DNA of 64,000 nt from Pseudomonas chlororaphis subsp. aurantiaca. Its GTDB lineage: Bacteria; Pseudomonadota; Gammaproteobacteria; Pseudomonadales; Pseudomonadaceae. Below are positions 1-8,134 of the stretch, piece after piece (position 1 is the first letter of the stretch; every line of letters starts with the position of its first letter). The notes under the pieces are model-generated. The model searched no databases, was not told where the DNA came from, and was given only the letters and a program-made list of their open reading frames with translations. The translations under genes and the position numbers were made by a program. The stretch spans positions 1,550,001-1,614,000 of the forward strand of contig NZ_CP059162.1 in assembly GCF_013466605.1 (NCBI RefSeq), written 5' to 3'.

Positions 1-2
1 CT

Positions 3-191
3 GTATTGGCCGGCTACAATGAGAGTTCGGAAGCCACAGGCCCTATGGCCAGCGGCGTATTGCAAGGTCAGCCAGGCTGGCACGATCAGCGTCTGCCAAG
101 CTACCTGCGTCAGCATGCTCAACAAGCTGCACTGAAGGGCACTGAAAGCGCTCTGCCTTATGCTCGTGCGGCGAGCCTGGAAAACCGTTAA
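3..191 (+). CDS. mucA: Anti-sigma factor MucA (RseA), C-terminal fragment
   Basis: Only the last 62 codons are in the window; the reading frame is open from the left edge and stops at TAA 189-191. MucA is the inner-membrane anti-sigma factor that holds AlgU (sigma-E/RpoE type). Its periplasmic end is bound by MucB and cut by regulated proteolysis. The visible part is the periplasmic tail, including GQPGWHDQRLPSYLRQHAQQ. The stop overlaps the ribosome binding site of the next gene (AAGGAGG at 190-196), so mucA and mucB are coupled. Assignment rests on the tail sequence and on mucB and mucD downstream. Confidence 0.9.
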   Translation, partial: VLAGYNESSEATGPMASGVLQGQPGWHDQRLPSYLRQHAQQAALKGTESALPYARAASLENR

Positions 192-199
192 GGAGGATC

Positions 200-1162
200 A
201 TGCGCGCCATCCCTCTACTCTCGCTTCTGCTCAGTGGCTGGTTCATTGTTCCAGCCCACGCCGACGAAGCTCAGGATTGGTTGAAACGTCTTGGGCAAGC
301 CGAACAGCAGCAAAGCTTCCAGGGTACTTTCGTCTACGAGCGTAACGGTAGTTTTTCTACCCATAACATCTGGCATCGCGTCCAGGATGGCCAGGTCCGC
401 GAGCGGTTGATTCAGCTCGACGGTTCCGCTCAAGAGGTTGTGCGTGTTGATGGGCGTACCCAATGTGTCAGCGGTACGCTGGTGGCTGGACTGGGGGATG
501 CCCCCAACGCTTCGGCCCACTCACTCGATCCAGAAAAGCTCAAGAATTGGTACGACCTTGCCGTCATCGGCAAGTCGCGTGTGGCTGGGCGTGCAGCGGT
601 CATTGTTTCCCTGACCCCGCGGGACCAGCACCGTTATGGTTTTGAATTGCATCTGGACCGCGAAACGGGCCTACCGCTGAAATCGTTGCTATTGAACGAT
701 AAGGGGCAGTTGCTCGAGCGCTTCCAGTTCACTCGCCTGGATACGGCGGATGTGCCGAAGGACAGCGAGTTGCAGGCCAGCGCCGAATGCAAGGCTGTGG
801 CCCTGGACAGCGACAAGGCTTCCGCGGTGAAGGCTGCGCAGGCCTGGCATTCCGACTGGTTGCCACCAGGCTTCGAGTTGACCAGCAGCAGTGCGCGCAA
901 GGATCCCGAGACCAAGGCCATGGTCAACAGCCTGATGTATGACGATGGCCTGGCCCGCTTCTCGGTGTTCCTCGAGCCGCTCAATGGTGCGACGGTGACC
1001 GACACCCGTACTCAACTGGGCCCGACCGTGGCGGTATCCCGGCGCCTGACCACGCCTGAAGGCGAAATGATGGTAACGGTGGTGGGTGAGATCCCTATCG
1101 GCACCGCCGAACGGATCGCCTTGTCGATGCGTACCGACGCCGCTGCGCCCAAGGCGCAGTGA
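200..1162 (+). CDS. mucB: MucB/RseB, periplasmic negative regulator of AlgU
   Basis: 320 aa, usual length for MucB. MucB binds the periplasmic part of MucA, shields it from the AlgW protease, and releases it when it senses lipid or LPS signals. Residues 1-21 are a signal peptide ending at AHA. The N-terminal two thirds match the LolA/LolB-like fold (AQDWLKRLGQAEQQQSFQGT, GTFVYERNG) and the end is the RseB C-terminal domain. The ATG is 4 nt after a strong AAGGAGG that overlaps the mucA stop. No mucC follows; the next gene is mucD. Confidence 0.95.
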   Translation: MRAIPLLSLLLSGWFIVPAHADEAQDWLKRLGQAEQQQSFQGTFVYERNGSFSTHNIWHRVQDGQVRERLIQLDGSAQEVVRVDGRTQCVSGTLVAGLGDAPNASAHSLDPEKLKNWYDLAVIGKSRVAGRAAVIVSLTPRDQHRYGFELHLDRETGLPLKSLLLNDKGQLLERFQFTRLDTADVPKDSELQASAECKAVALDSDKASAVKAAQAWHSDWLPPGFELTSSSARKDPETKAMVNSLMYDDGLARFSVFLEPLNGATVTDTRTQLGPTVAVSRRLTTPEGEMMVTVVGEIPIGTAERIALSMRTDAAAPKAQ

Positions 1163-1242
1163 GTACAGCCCCAGGTGTTCATCGAGCGTTAATGTTGGTT
1201 GTGTAAGAGGTCTGCAATGCCAGCTCTGCAATCGAGATATCT

Positions 1243-1261
1243 AAATGTTCGGTGAACATTT
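1243..1261. promoter_or_regulatory. Perfect palindrome in the mucB-mucD gap, possible operator
   Basis: AAATGTTC-GGT-GAACATTT: two 8-bp arms with a 3-nt spacer, in the 246-bp gap between mucB and mucD and about 150 bp before the mucD start. The rest of the gap has no gene. Its position suggests an operator or a promoter element for mucD. GAAC in the right arm recalls the AlgU -35 box, but I do not see the matching TCTGA at the right distance. The factor is unknown. Confidence 0.4.
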
Positions 1262-1408
1262 TCATTTGCAAAACCCCCTGTTTTTTCTTATAGGTCAGAG
1301 CCACTAGGTTCTGGCCTTGTTTGTCGTTTCCGGGACAAAATTACTGCGCGAGTCGCCTGGTATTTCTTGTCCCTATCGCTTAACCACGCTCGTTGTAATG
1401 GGAGCCGT

Positions 1409-2836
1409 ATGTCGATACCACGTTTGAAATCCTATCTCTCCATTTTCGCTACTGTGCTGGTGCTCGGTCAGGCCGTTACCGCGCAGGCGGCGGACTTGCC
1501 TGACTTCACGCAACTGGTCGAGCAGGCATCGCCCGCGGTGGTCAATATCAGTACCACGCAGAAGCTCCCGGACCGCCAGGTTTCCGCCCAGATGCCGGAT
1601 CTCGAAGGCTTGCCGCCGATGCTGCGCGAGTTTTTCGAGCGTGGCATGCCGCCGCAGCCACGTTCGCCACGGGGCGATCGCCAGCGTGAAGCCCAGTCCC
1701 TGGGTTCTGGCTTCATCATTTCCTCGGATGGTTACATCCTGACCAATAACCATGTGATTGCCGACGCGGATGAAATCCTTGTCCGCCTGGCTGACCGCAG
1801 CGAACTGAAAGCCAAGCTGATCGGTACCGATCCACGCTCCGACGTGGCATTGCTGAAAATCGATGGCAAGGACCTGCCGGTGCTGAAACTGGGCAAATCC
1901 CAGGACCTGAAGGCCGGCCAGTGGGTAGTGGCCATCGGTTCGCCGTTTGGTTTTGACCACACCGTGACCCAGGGCATCGTCAGCGCCATCGGTCGTAGCC
2001 TGCCGAACGAAAACTACGTGCCGTTCATCCAGACCGACGTGCCGATCAACCCGGGTAACTCCGGTGGTCCGCTGTTCAACCTGGCCGGTGAAGTGGTGGG
2101 TATCAACTCGCAGATCTATACCCGTTCCGGCGGCTTCATGGGTGTGTCCTTCGCTATCCCGATCGATGTCGCCATGGACGTTTCCAACCAGCTGAAAGCC
2201 GGTGGCAAAGTCAGCCGCGGCTGGCTGGGCGTGGTCATCCAGGAAGTGAACAAGGATCTGGCGGAATCCTTCGGCCTGGAGAAACCGGCCGGTGCGCTGG
2301 TGGCTCAGATCCAGGACGATGGCCCGGCGGCCAAGGGCGGCCTGCAGGTGGGCGATGTGATCCTGAGCATGAACGGTCAACCGATCATCATGTCGGCGGA
2401 CCTGCCGCATCTGGTGGGTGCCCTCAAGGCGGGCGCGAAAGCCAACCTTGAAGTGATTCGTGACGGCAAACGCAAGAACGTCGAATTGACCGTTGGTGCG
2501 ATTCCGGACGAAGACAAGACCCTGGATGTCATCAGCAAGTCCGGTGTCGAGCGCAGCAGCAACCGTCTGGGTGTTGCGGTGGTCGAGCTGACCGATGAGC
2601 AGAAGAAAGCCTACGACCTCAAGGGCGGTGTGGTGATCAAGGAAGTTCAGGACGGCCCGGCCGCGCTGATCGGCCTGCAGCCGGGCGATGTGATCACTCA
2701 CCTGAACAATCAGGCGATCACTTCGACCAAGAACTTCACTGAAATCGCCCAGGCGCTGCCGAAGAACCGTTCGGTATCGATGCGTGTTCTGCGTCAGGGG
2801 CGCGCCAGCTTCATTACCTTCAAGCTGGCCGAGTAA
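1409..2836 (+). CDS. mucD: MucD, DegP/HtrA-type periplasmic serine protease
   Basis: 475 aa. Periplasmic protease/chaperone that removes misfolded envelope proteins and dampens AlgU activation. Signal peptide residues 1-27. The trypsin-like domain has His115 (TNNHVIADAD), Asp145 (RSDVALL) and Ser218 (NPGNSGGPLF). Two PDZ domains follow, about 265-360 and 385-470. I chose ATG 1409 with GGAG at 1401-1404; an upstream TTG at 1367 in the same frame lacks a binding site and would bury the signal peptide. It ends at a strong bidirectional terminator. Confidence 0.97.
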   Translation: MSIPRLKSYLSIFATVLVLGQAVTAQAADLPDFTQLVEQASPAVVNISTTQKLPDRQVSAQMPDLEGLPPMLREFFERGMPPQPRSPRGDRQREAQSLGSGFIISSDGYILTNNHVIADADEILVRLADRSELKAKLIGTDPRSDVALLKIDGKDLPVLKLGKSQDLKAGQWVVAIGSPFGFDHTVTQGIVSAIGRSLPNENYVPFIQTDVPINPGNSGGPLFNLAGEVVGINSQIYTRSGGFMGVSFAIPIDVAMDVSNQLKAGGKVSRGWLGVVIQEVNKDLAESFGLEKPAGALVAQIQDDGPAAKGGLQVGDVILSMNGQPIIMSADLPHLVGALKAGAKANLEVIRDGKRKNVELTVGAIPDEDKTLDVISKSGVERSSNRLGVAVVELTDEQKKAYDLKGGVVIKEVQDGPAALIGLQPGDVITHLNNQAITSTKNFTEIAQALPKNRSVSMRVLRQGRASFITFKLAE

Positions 2837-2862
2837 TCCGCTTAGCGGGTTGATCGCGCAAT

Positions 2863-2895
2863 AAAAAGCCCGCCTCGAAAGAGGCGGGCTTTTTT
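2863..2895. terminator. Bidirectional Rho-independent terminator, mucD / BepA-like gene
   Basis: A-run, stem GCCCGCCTC, loop GAAA, stem GAGGCGGGC, T-run. It has A's on one side and T's on the other, so it serves both convergent genes. Confidence 0.95.
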
Positions 2896-2912
2896 GTGGG
2901 CGCCGATGGGGC

Positions 2913-4346
2913 TCAGCGCATCATGTCCTTGACCATTTGCTCCTGGTCCATCAACTCACGCTGACGGGCGTCGATCCGCGAAGACAGGGGGAAGTTGCTG
3001 CCGGCGCGGCGTTTGGCGAAATCCAGCTGCTGGATCGCCTGGCGATAATCGCCGACCAGGGCAAAGTATTCGGCCCGCGCCTGATGCAGGCCGATGATGT
3101 TGCCGGACAGGCCACGGGTTTCCGCCACTGAGTACCAGACATCCGGATCATCGGAGCGGGTCTTGAGCAGGCTTTCCAGGGCCTTTTCGGCGTCCGCCGG
3201 GCGATTCTGCTTGAGCAGCAGGTCGACCCTGACCTGATTCAGTGGATAGTTGCCCGGGTACTGCGCAAGTATTTTATCCACCCGGGCCTGGGCATCGGAA
3301 AAGCGGCTGGTGGCGGTATCCAGGTCGATCTGGGCCAGGTTGTAAGTGATGTCGTTAGGCTGCTTGGCCAGCAGATGCTTGAGGTTTTCCCGGGCATCGT
3401 TGAACTGGCTTCCCTTGATCTGGGCGATGGCGAGGCCGTAGCGGGCGATGTCGTTTTTCGGGTTTTCGTCGAGCTGGGCGCGAAAACGCTTGGCGCCCAT
3501 GCCGGGAGACTCTTCGTAGATCAGTTGCACTCGTGCGCGAATCAGCTGGTAGCGCAGGCTGTCTTCCTTGCCGCCGGCCTTGGCCTGTTCAGCGCGGTTT
3601 CGGGTGTCGGCGATCCGCGATTCGGTAACCGGGTGAGTCAGCAGGAACTCCGGCGGCTTGGCGTCGAAGCGGTACTGGCGCATCAGGCGTTCGAACATGG
3701 TCGGCATGGAGCGCGGGTCATAACCGGCCTTTTCCAGGTTGAGGATGCCAATGCGGTCGGCTTCCTGCTCGTTTTGCCGGGAAAAGCGCCGTTGTTCCTG
3801 GATGGCCGCAGCCTGGGTGCCGGCAATGGCGGCGATCCCGGCGTCGCCACCACCCGCCGCGGCGATCACGATGCCGGCCAGCAGGGCGGCCATCATCGGC
3901 ACCTGCATGCGTTGCGAGGCCTCGACCCCACGGGCGAAGTGGCGTTGTGACAGGTGAGCCAATTCGTGAGCCAGTACCGAGGCGTATTCGCCTTCGGTCT
4001 GGGCGTTGAGGAACAGCCCACCGTTGACCCCGACAATGCCGCCTGGAGCGGCAAAGGCGTTGAGCTGCGGGCTGTTGATCAGGATGAACTCGAGGCGCCG
4101 GTCGTTGACCTGGCTGGTCTCGACCAGCTTGTAGACGCTGGTTTCGACATAGTCCTTGAGTTGCGGGTCGTTGAGTTGCGAAACCTGGCTGCGCAGCAAC
4201 GCCAGCCAGGCGCGGCCCAGTTGGTGTTCCTGTTGGGGCGAGACAATGGCAGAACTGGCATCACCGAGTGACGGCAGGTCGTCGGCGAAGCCTGGTGAGG
4301 CGAGCAGGCAAGCGAGCGTCAGCAGGGTAGGGCGCAAAAAAGTCAT
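2913..4346 (-). CDS. BepA-like M48 metalloprotease with TPR repeats
   Basis: 477 aa. Periplasmic zinc protease/chaperone of the BepA (YfgC) family, which assists or degrades outer-membrane proteins such as LptD. Signal peptide (MTFLRPTLLTLACLLASPGFA). The HEXXH zinc site is in VLAHELAHLSQRH, and the downstream ligand region is NEQEADRIG. The C-terminal half is TPR-like helices (residues about 290-470). I chose ATG 4346 because it starts the signal peptide; a TTG seven codons upstream is less likely. Convergent with mucD. Confidence 0.9.
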   Translation of the reverse strand: MTFLRPTLLTLACLLASPGFADDLPSLGDASSAIVSPQQEHQLGRAWLALLRSQVSQLNDPQLKDYVETSVYKLVETSQVNDRRLEFILINSPQLNAFAAPGGIVGVNGGLFLNAQTEGEYASVLAHELAHLSQRHFARGVEASQRMQVPMMAALLAGIVIAAAGGGDAGIAAIAGTQAAAIQEQRRFSRQNEQEADRIGILNLEKAGYDPRSMPTMFERLMRQYRFDAKPPEFLLTHPVTESRIADTRNRAEQAKAGGKEDSLRYQLIRARVQLIYEESPGMGAKRFRAQLDENPKNDIARYGLAIAQIKGSQFNDARENLKHLLAKQPNDITYNLAQIDLDTATSRFSDAQARVDKILAQYPGNYPLNQVRVDLLLKQNRPADAEKALESLLKTRSDDPDVWYSVAETRGLSGNIIGLHQARAEYFALVGDYRQAIQQLDFAKRRAGSNFPLSSRIDARQRELMDQEQMVKDMMR

Positions 4347-4443
4347 GCACAAAGCCTTAGTCGACAAAGAGTCTACTGTAGCCGGACACCAGGCCTTGGA
4401 CCAGATATTCTAGGCACCTCGACGACCCTCCCGGAGTGACGCA

Positions 4444-4683
4444 ATGACTGATGCTGTAGCCCACGACGCCGAGCTCGATGCCAGCGGCCTGAACTGCCCG
4501 CTGCCGCTGCTCAAGGCCAAGATGGAACTCAATCGCCTGGCCAGCGGCGCGGTACTCAAGGTGATCGCCACGGATGCCGGTTCCCAGCGCGACTTTCGCA
4601 CCTTTGCCCGTTTGGCCGGTCATACCCTGCTTCGCGAGGAAGACGAAGCCGGGGTCTATCGTTACTGGCTGAAGAAGGCCTGA
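4444..4683 (+). CDS. TusA-family sulfurtransferase
   Basis: 79 aa, whole TusA-like domain. The active Cys is in the CPxP motif (LDASGLNCPLPLLKAK). The family carries persulfide sulfur for tRNA thiolation, molybdenum cofactor or related pathways; the partner here is not evident. Next to perM, as commonly seen in pseudomonads. I do not call it tusA itself because several paralogues exist in Pseudomonas. Confidence 0.85.
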   Translation: MTDAVAHDAELDASGLNCPLPLLKAKMELNRLASGAVLKVIATDAGSQRDFRTFARLAGHTLLREEDEAGVYRYWLKKA

Positions 4684-4724
4684 ACCGCCCCGGAAATCAT
4701 CGCGCCTCTGTCTAAGGATCATTG

Positions 4725-5795
4725 ATGTTCAAAGTGTTACGCGACTGGATTCAGCGCTACTTCTCCGATGAAGAGGCCGTGGTACTGGCCGTTCTGCTAT
4801 TCCTGGCCTTCACCGCCGTGCTGACCCTGGGTGGCATGCTCGCGCCAGTGTTGGCGGGAATGGTGCTGGCCTACCTGATGCAGGGGCTGGTGCTCACTCT
4901 GGAGCGCTGGCGTTTGCCTGGCGGGGCGGCGGTGGGCCTGGTCTTTGCCTTGTTCATGGGGCTGCTGCTGGTGTTCATCGTGGTCGTCGTGCCGCTGCTG
5001 TGGCACCAGTTGATCACCTTGTTCAACGAGCTGCCGGGAATGCTCGCCAAGTGGCAATCGCTGCTTCTGCTGTTGCCGGAGCGTTATCCGCACCTGGTGT
5101 CCGACGAACAGGTGTTACAGGCGATCGAGGTGGCGCGCGGCGAAATCGGCAAGTTCGGCCAGTGGGCGCTGACCTTTTCGCTGTCCAGCCTGCCGCTGCT
5201 GGTCAACATCATGATCTATCTGGTGCTGGTGCCGATCCTGGTGTTTTTCTTCCTCAAGGACCGGGCGATGATCAGCCAGTGGGTGCGCGGTTACCTGCCG
5301 CGCGAGCGGGCGTTGATCACTCGGGTGGCCCAGGAGATGAACCGGCAGATCGCCAATTACATTCGTGGCAAGGTGATCGAGATCGTCATTTGCGGCGCAG
5401 TGACCTACATCGCCTTCGTGGCCTTGGGCCTGAACTACGCGGCCCTGCTGGCGTTGCTGGTGGGGATTTCGGTGGTGGTGCCTTACGTCGGGGCGGTGGT
5501 GGTGACCGTGCCGGTGGCGCTGATCGCCTTGTTCCAGTGGGGCTGGAGCGACCAGTTCATCTATCTGATGGCGGTCTATGGGATCATTCAGGCCCTGGAC
5601 GGCAATGTGCTGGTGCCGCTGCTATTCTCCGAGGCCGTGAACCTGCATCCAGTGGCGATCATCTGCGCGGTGCTGCTGTTTGGCGGGTTGTGGGGCTTCT
5701 GGGGCGTATTTTTCGCGATTCCCCTGGCCACCCTGTTCAAGGCGGTACTGGATGCCTGGCCGCGCAAGGAGCCGGTCGTGGCGCCCTTGCTCTAG
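4725..5795 (+). CDS. AI-2E/PerM family inner-membrane transporter
   Basis: 356 aa polytopic membrane protein with about eight hydrophobic segments and the family pattern LVPILVFFFLKD near residue 170. PF01594 proteins are putative exporters (TqsA, PerM, some Na+/H+ antiporters); the substrate cannot be told from sequence. Start at ATG 4725 with AAGGA 8-11 nt upstream rather than the TTG immediately before it. Probably co-transcribed with the TusA-like gene 41 bp upstream. Confidence 0.88.
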   Translation: MFKVLRDWIQRYFSDEEAVVLAVLLFLAFTAVLTLGGMLAPVLAGMVLAYLMQGLVLTLERWRLPGGAAVGLVFALFMGLLLVFIVVVVPLLWHQLITLFNELPGMLAKWQSLLLLLPERYPHLVSDEQVLQAIEVARGEIGKFGQWALTFSLSSLPLLVNIMIYLVLVPILVFFFLKDRAMISQWVRGYLPRERALITRVAQEMNRQIANYIRGKVIEIVICGAVTYIAFVALGLNYAALLALLVGISVVVPYVGAVVVTVPVALIALFQWGWSDQFIYLMAVYGIIQALDGNVLVPLLFSEAVNLHPVAIICAVLLFGGLWGFWGVFFAIPLATLFKAVLDAWPRKEPVVAPLL

Positions 5796-5816
5796 AATGG
5801 CTCTGTTCTGGAAATG

Positions 5817-5852
5817 AAAAGGGGGCGGCTGATTCAGTCGCCCCCTTTTTTT
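5817..5852. terminator. Bidirectional terminator between perM-like gene and bcp
   Basis: AAAA, stem GGGGGCG, stem CGCCCCC, then a run of T's. Serves both convergent genes. Confidence 0.9.
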
Positions 5853-5867
5853 AGTCGGTTACCCTGC

Positions 5868-6341
5868 TCAGGCCTTGTTCAGCGCCTGGGCGGCAGCCAG
5901 TACCGCATCCACGTGGCCTGGCACTTTCACGCCACGCCATTCCTGGCGCAGCACGCCATTCTTGTCGATCAGGAAGGTGCTGCGATCGACGCCCATGTAT
6001 TCCTTGCCGTAGAGCTTCTTCAGCTTGATCACGTCGAACAATTGGCAGACGGCTTCGTCCTTGTCGCTGATCAGCTCGAAGGGGAATTCCTGCTTGCACT
6101 TGAAGTTCTCGTGGGACTTCAGGCCATCGCGGGAGACGCCGAACACCTCGGTGTTGGCGGCCTTGAACGCGGCGTATTGATCGCGAAAGCCCTGGCCTTC
6201 GGTGGTGCAGCCCGGGGTGCTGTCCTTGGGGTAGAAGTAGATCACCACCTGCTTGCCCTTGAGCGCGGCGAGGCTGACGGTCTGACCGCTGGTGGCCGGG
6301 GCTTCGAAGTTGGCAACAGGTTGGTCGATGGCAACGGCCAT
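5868..6341 (-). CDS. bcp: Thioredoxin-dependent thiol peroxidase Bcp (PrxQ)
   Basis: 157 aa, standard length. Reduces H2O2 and organic peroxides. Peroxidatic Cys45 lies in STPGCTTEGQGF. The CysX4Cys resolving residue of E. coli Bcp is absent (position 50 is Gln-Gly), but Cys82 (HENFKCKQ) sits where other PrxQ proteins keep a resolving Cys. Only 10 bp separates it from gcvR upstream, so the two are probably one transcript. Confidence 0.95.
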   Translation of the reverse strand: MAVAIDQPVANFEAPATSGQTVSLAALKGKQVVIYFYPKDSTPGCTTEGQGFRDQYAAFKAANTEVFGVSRDGLKSHENFKCKQEFPFELISDKDEAVCQLFDVIKLKKLYGKEYMGVDRSTFLIDKNGVLRQEWRGVKVPGHVDAVLAAAQALNKA

Positions 6342-6351
6342 TAGGGCTTCC

Positions 6352-6912
6352 TTACATTGGGTTCTGTGGGCGCCAGGGTTCGATCAACGCATCGAGATTC
6401 ATTGCGTCGGCGAAATCCAGGAACTGATCGCGCAGCCAGCTGATCTGGGTGCCGGCCGGCAAGGTCACGGTAAAGGTGGCGTTGAGCATGGTGCCGCCGG
6501 TCTGCGGAGCCTGGTAGGTGTCGCAGGTCAGGTTTTCCAGCTCGACATGGTGGTCGATGAAGAACTGGCACAGTTCGTTGACGATGTCCGGGCGGTAGGC
6601 GGCGCTGACGTAAGCCACATAAGGCAGGGCCTGCGGGCGGTTTTCCAGGGCCGCGCTGCGTACCACGTTGACGGTGAAGGCGTATTTCTTCGCCAGCGAC
6701 GGCAGGCCGGCCTCCAGGCGCGCCAGGGCGTCCCAGCTACCGGAAACCTCCAGGACCAGCGCGCTGCACTCGCCATGGCGGGTCAGGCGGGAGGTCACCA
6801 CGGCGCAGCGGTTTTCATGGCTGGCGCGGCACAGGACGTTGGTCAGCTCCATGGGGTTGGCGCCGAGGGCACTGATGACAAGGAATTGTTCGCGGACTGT
6901 GGGGGTGGACAT
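6352..6912 (-). CDS. gcvR: GcvR-type glycine cleavage regulator, tandem ACT domains
   Basis: 186 aa. Two ACT-like domains (residues about 5-80 and 95-175) with no DNA-binding domain, as in GcvR, which antagonises GcvA in response to glycine. FLVISALGANPMELTNVLC is typical of the first ACT strand-helix. In Pseudomonas this gene usually sits between dapA and bcp, as here. The regulatory target is inferred from the family. Confidence 0.85.
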   Translation of the reverse strand: MSTPTVREQFLVISALGANPMELTNVLCRASHENRCAVVTSRLTRHGECSALVLEVSGSWDALARLEAGLPSLAKKYAFTVNVVRSAALENRPQALPYVAYVSAAYRPDIVNELCQFFIDHHVELENLTCDTYQAPQTGGTMLNATFTVTLPAGTQISWLRDQFLDFADAMNLDALIEPWRPQNPM

Positions 6913-7238
6913 GCAGCATTCCTAAAGCGATGAGCGGTCGATACTTTTGCAGGCTCGAGTACCGGGTAAACGTCCGGATGCGGTTTCAGAAGCCCTGAAC
7001 CGCCCGGTTGCGACGAGCTCCATAAAGGCGAGAGCGAAGGGCGGCAACGCGGGATTGGGGCTTCGGATGCCGAAAAGGGAGGCTGGAACCCGGCGTACAA
7101 GCTTATCAGTACCGATCAAAGCCTGAAGGGTAGCGAAATACATCGCTCAGGGGAATGCTCGCAGCGCGGTACTTCGCTTGTGCAAGCATCTTGGCGCCAG
7201 TACCATTACCGCTCTCTTTTTCCGGCAGGAGCGGTTGC
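6913..7238. promoter_or_regulatory. Divergent gcvR / dapA intergenic region (326 bp)
   Basis: Must hold the promoters for gcvR-bcp (leftward) and dapA-bamC (rightward). I see no gene: the in-frame extension of dapA upstream to 7155 has no conserved character and no binding site. No clear hairpin or operator recognised. Confidence 0.5.
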
Positions 7239-8117
7239 ATGATTGCGGGCAGTATGGTGGCACTGGTCACACCCATGGATGCACAGGGTCGTCTCGACTG
7301 GGACAGCCTGAGCAAACTGGTGGACTTCCACCTGCAAGAGGGCACCAACGCCATTGTGGCGGTCGGCACTACAGGTGAGTCGGCTACCCTCGATGTGAAC
7401 GAACACATCGAGGTGATTCGTCGCGTGGTCGCTCAGGTTGCAGGGCGCATCCCGGTGATCGCCGGTACCGGCGCGAACTCGACGCGCGAAGCGATCGAGC
7501 TGACCACCAATGCGAAGATCGCCGGTGCCGACGCGTGCCTGCTGGTGACCCCTTATTACAACAAGCCGACGCAAGAAGGCCTGTATCAGCATTTCCGCGC
7601 CATTGCCGAAGCCGTCGATATCCCGCAGATCCTCTATAACGTGCCGGGCCGCACCGCTTGCGACATGCAGGCCGAGACCGTGATCCGCCTGTCGACCGTG
7701 CCGAACATCATCGGCATCAAGGAAGCTACCGGTGACCTGCAGCGCGCCAAGGATATCCTGGCCGGCGTGAGCAGCGACTTCCTGGTGTATTCCGGCGACG
7801 ACGCAACCGCCGTCGAACTGATCCTGCTGGGCGGCAAGGGCAATATTTCGGTGACCGCCAACGTGGCGCCAAAAGCCATGAGCGAGATGTGCGCCGCCGC
7901 GATGCGTGGCGATGCCGCCACCGCCCGGGCGATCCACGAGAAGCTGATGCCGCTCAACAAGACGCTGTTTATCGAATCCAACCCTATTCCCGTGAAATGG
8001 GCCCTGTGCGAGATGGGCTTGATGGCGAACGGTATCCGTCTGCCGCTCACCTGGCTCAGTGCTGCCTGTCACGAACCGCTGCGGCAGGCCATGCGCCAGT
8101 CCGGCGTATTGGTTTAA
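7239..8117 (+). CDS. dapA: 4-hydroxy-tetrahydrodipicolinate synthase
   Basis: 292 aa. Condenses aspartate semialdehyde with pyruvate in lysine and meso-diaminopimelate synthesis. TTGES near residue 45, the catalytic Tyr in ILYNVPGRTACD and the Schiff-base Lys in IIGIKEATGD are all present. ATG 7239 gives the normal N-terminus (MIAGSMVALVTPM) and has AGGAG upstream; an in-frame ATG at 7155 would add 28 unusual residues. 17 bp before bamC. Confidence 0.98.
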   Translation: MIAGSMVALVTPMDAQGRLDWDSLSKLVDFHLQEGTNAIVAVGTTGESATLDVNEHIEVIRRVVAQVAGRIPVIAGTGANSTREAIELTTNAKIAGADACLLVTPYYNKPTQEGLYQHFRAIAEAVDIPQILYNVPGRTACDMQAETVIRLSTVPNIIGIKEATGDLQRAKDILAGVSSDFLVYSGDDATAVELILLGGKGNISVTANVAPKAMSEMCAAAMRGDAATARAIHEKLMPLNKTLFIESNPIPVKWALCEMGLMANGIRLPLTWLSAACHEPLRQAMRQSGVLV

Positions 8118-8134
8118 TTGAGGAAGTACTACGC

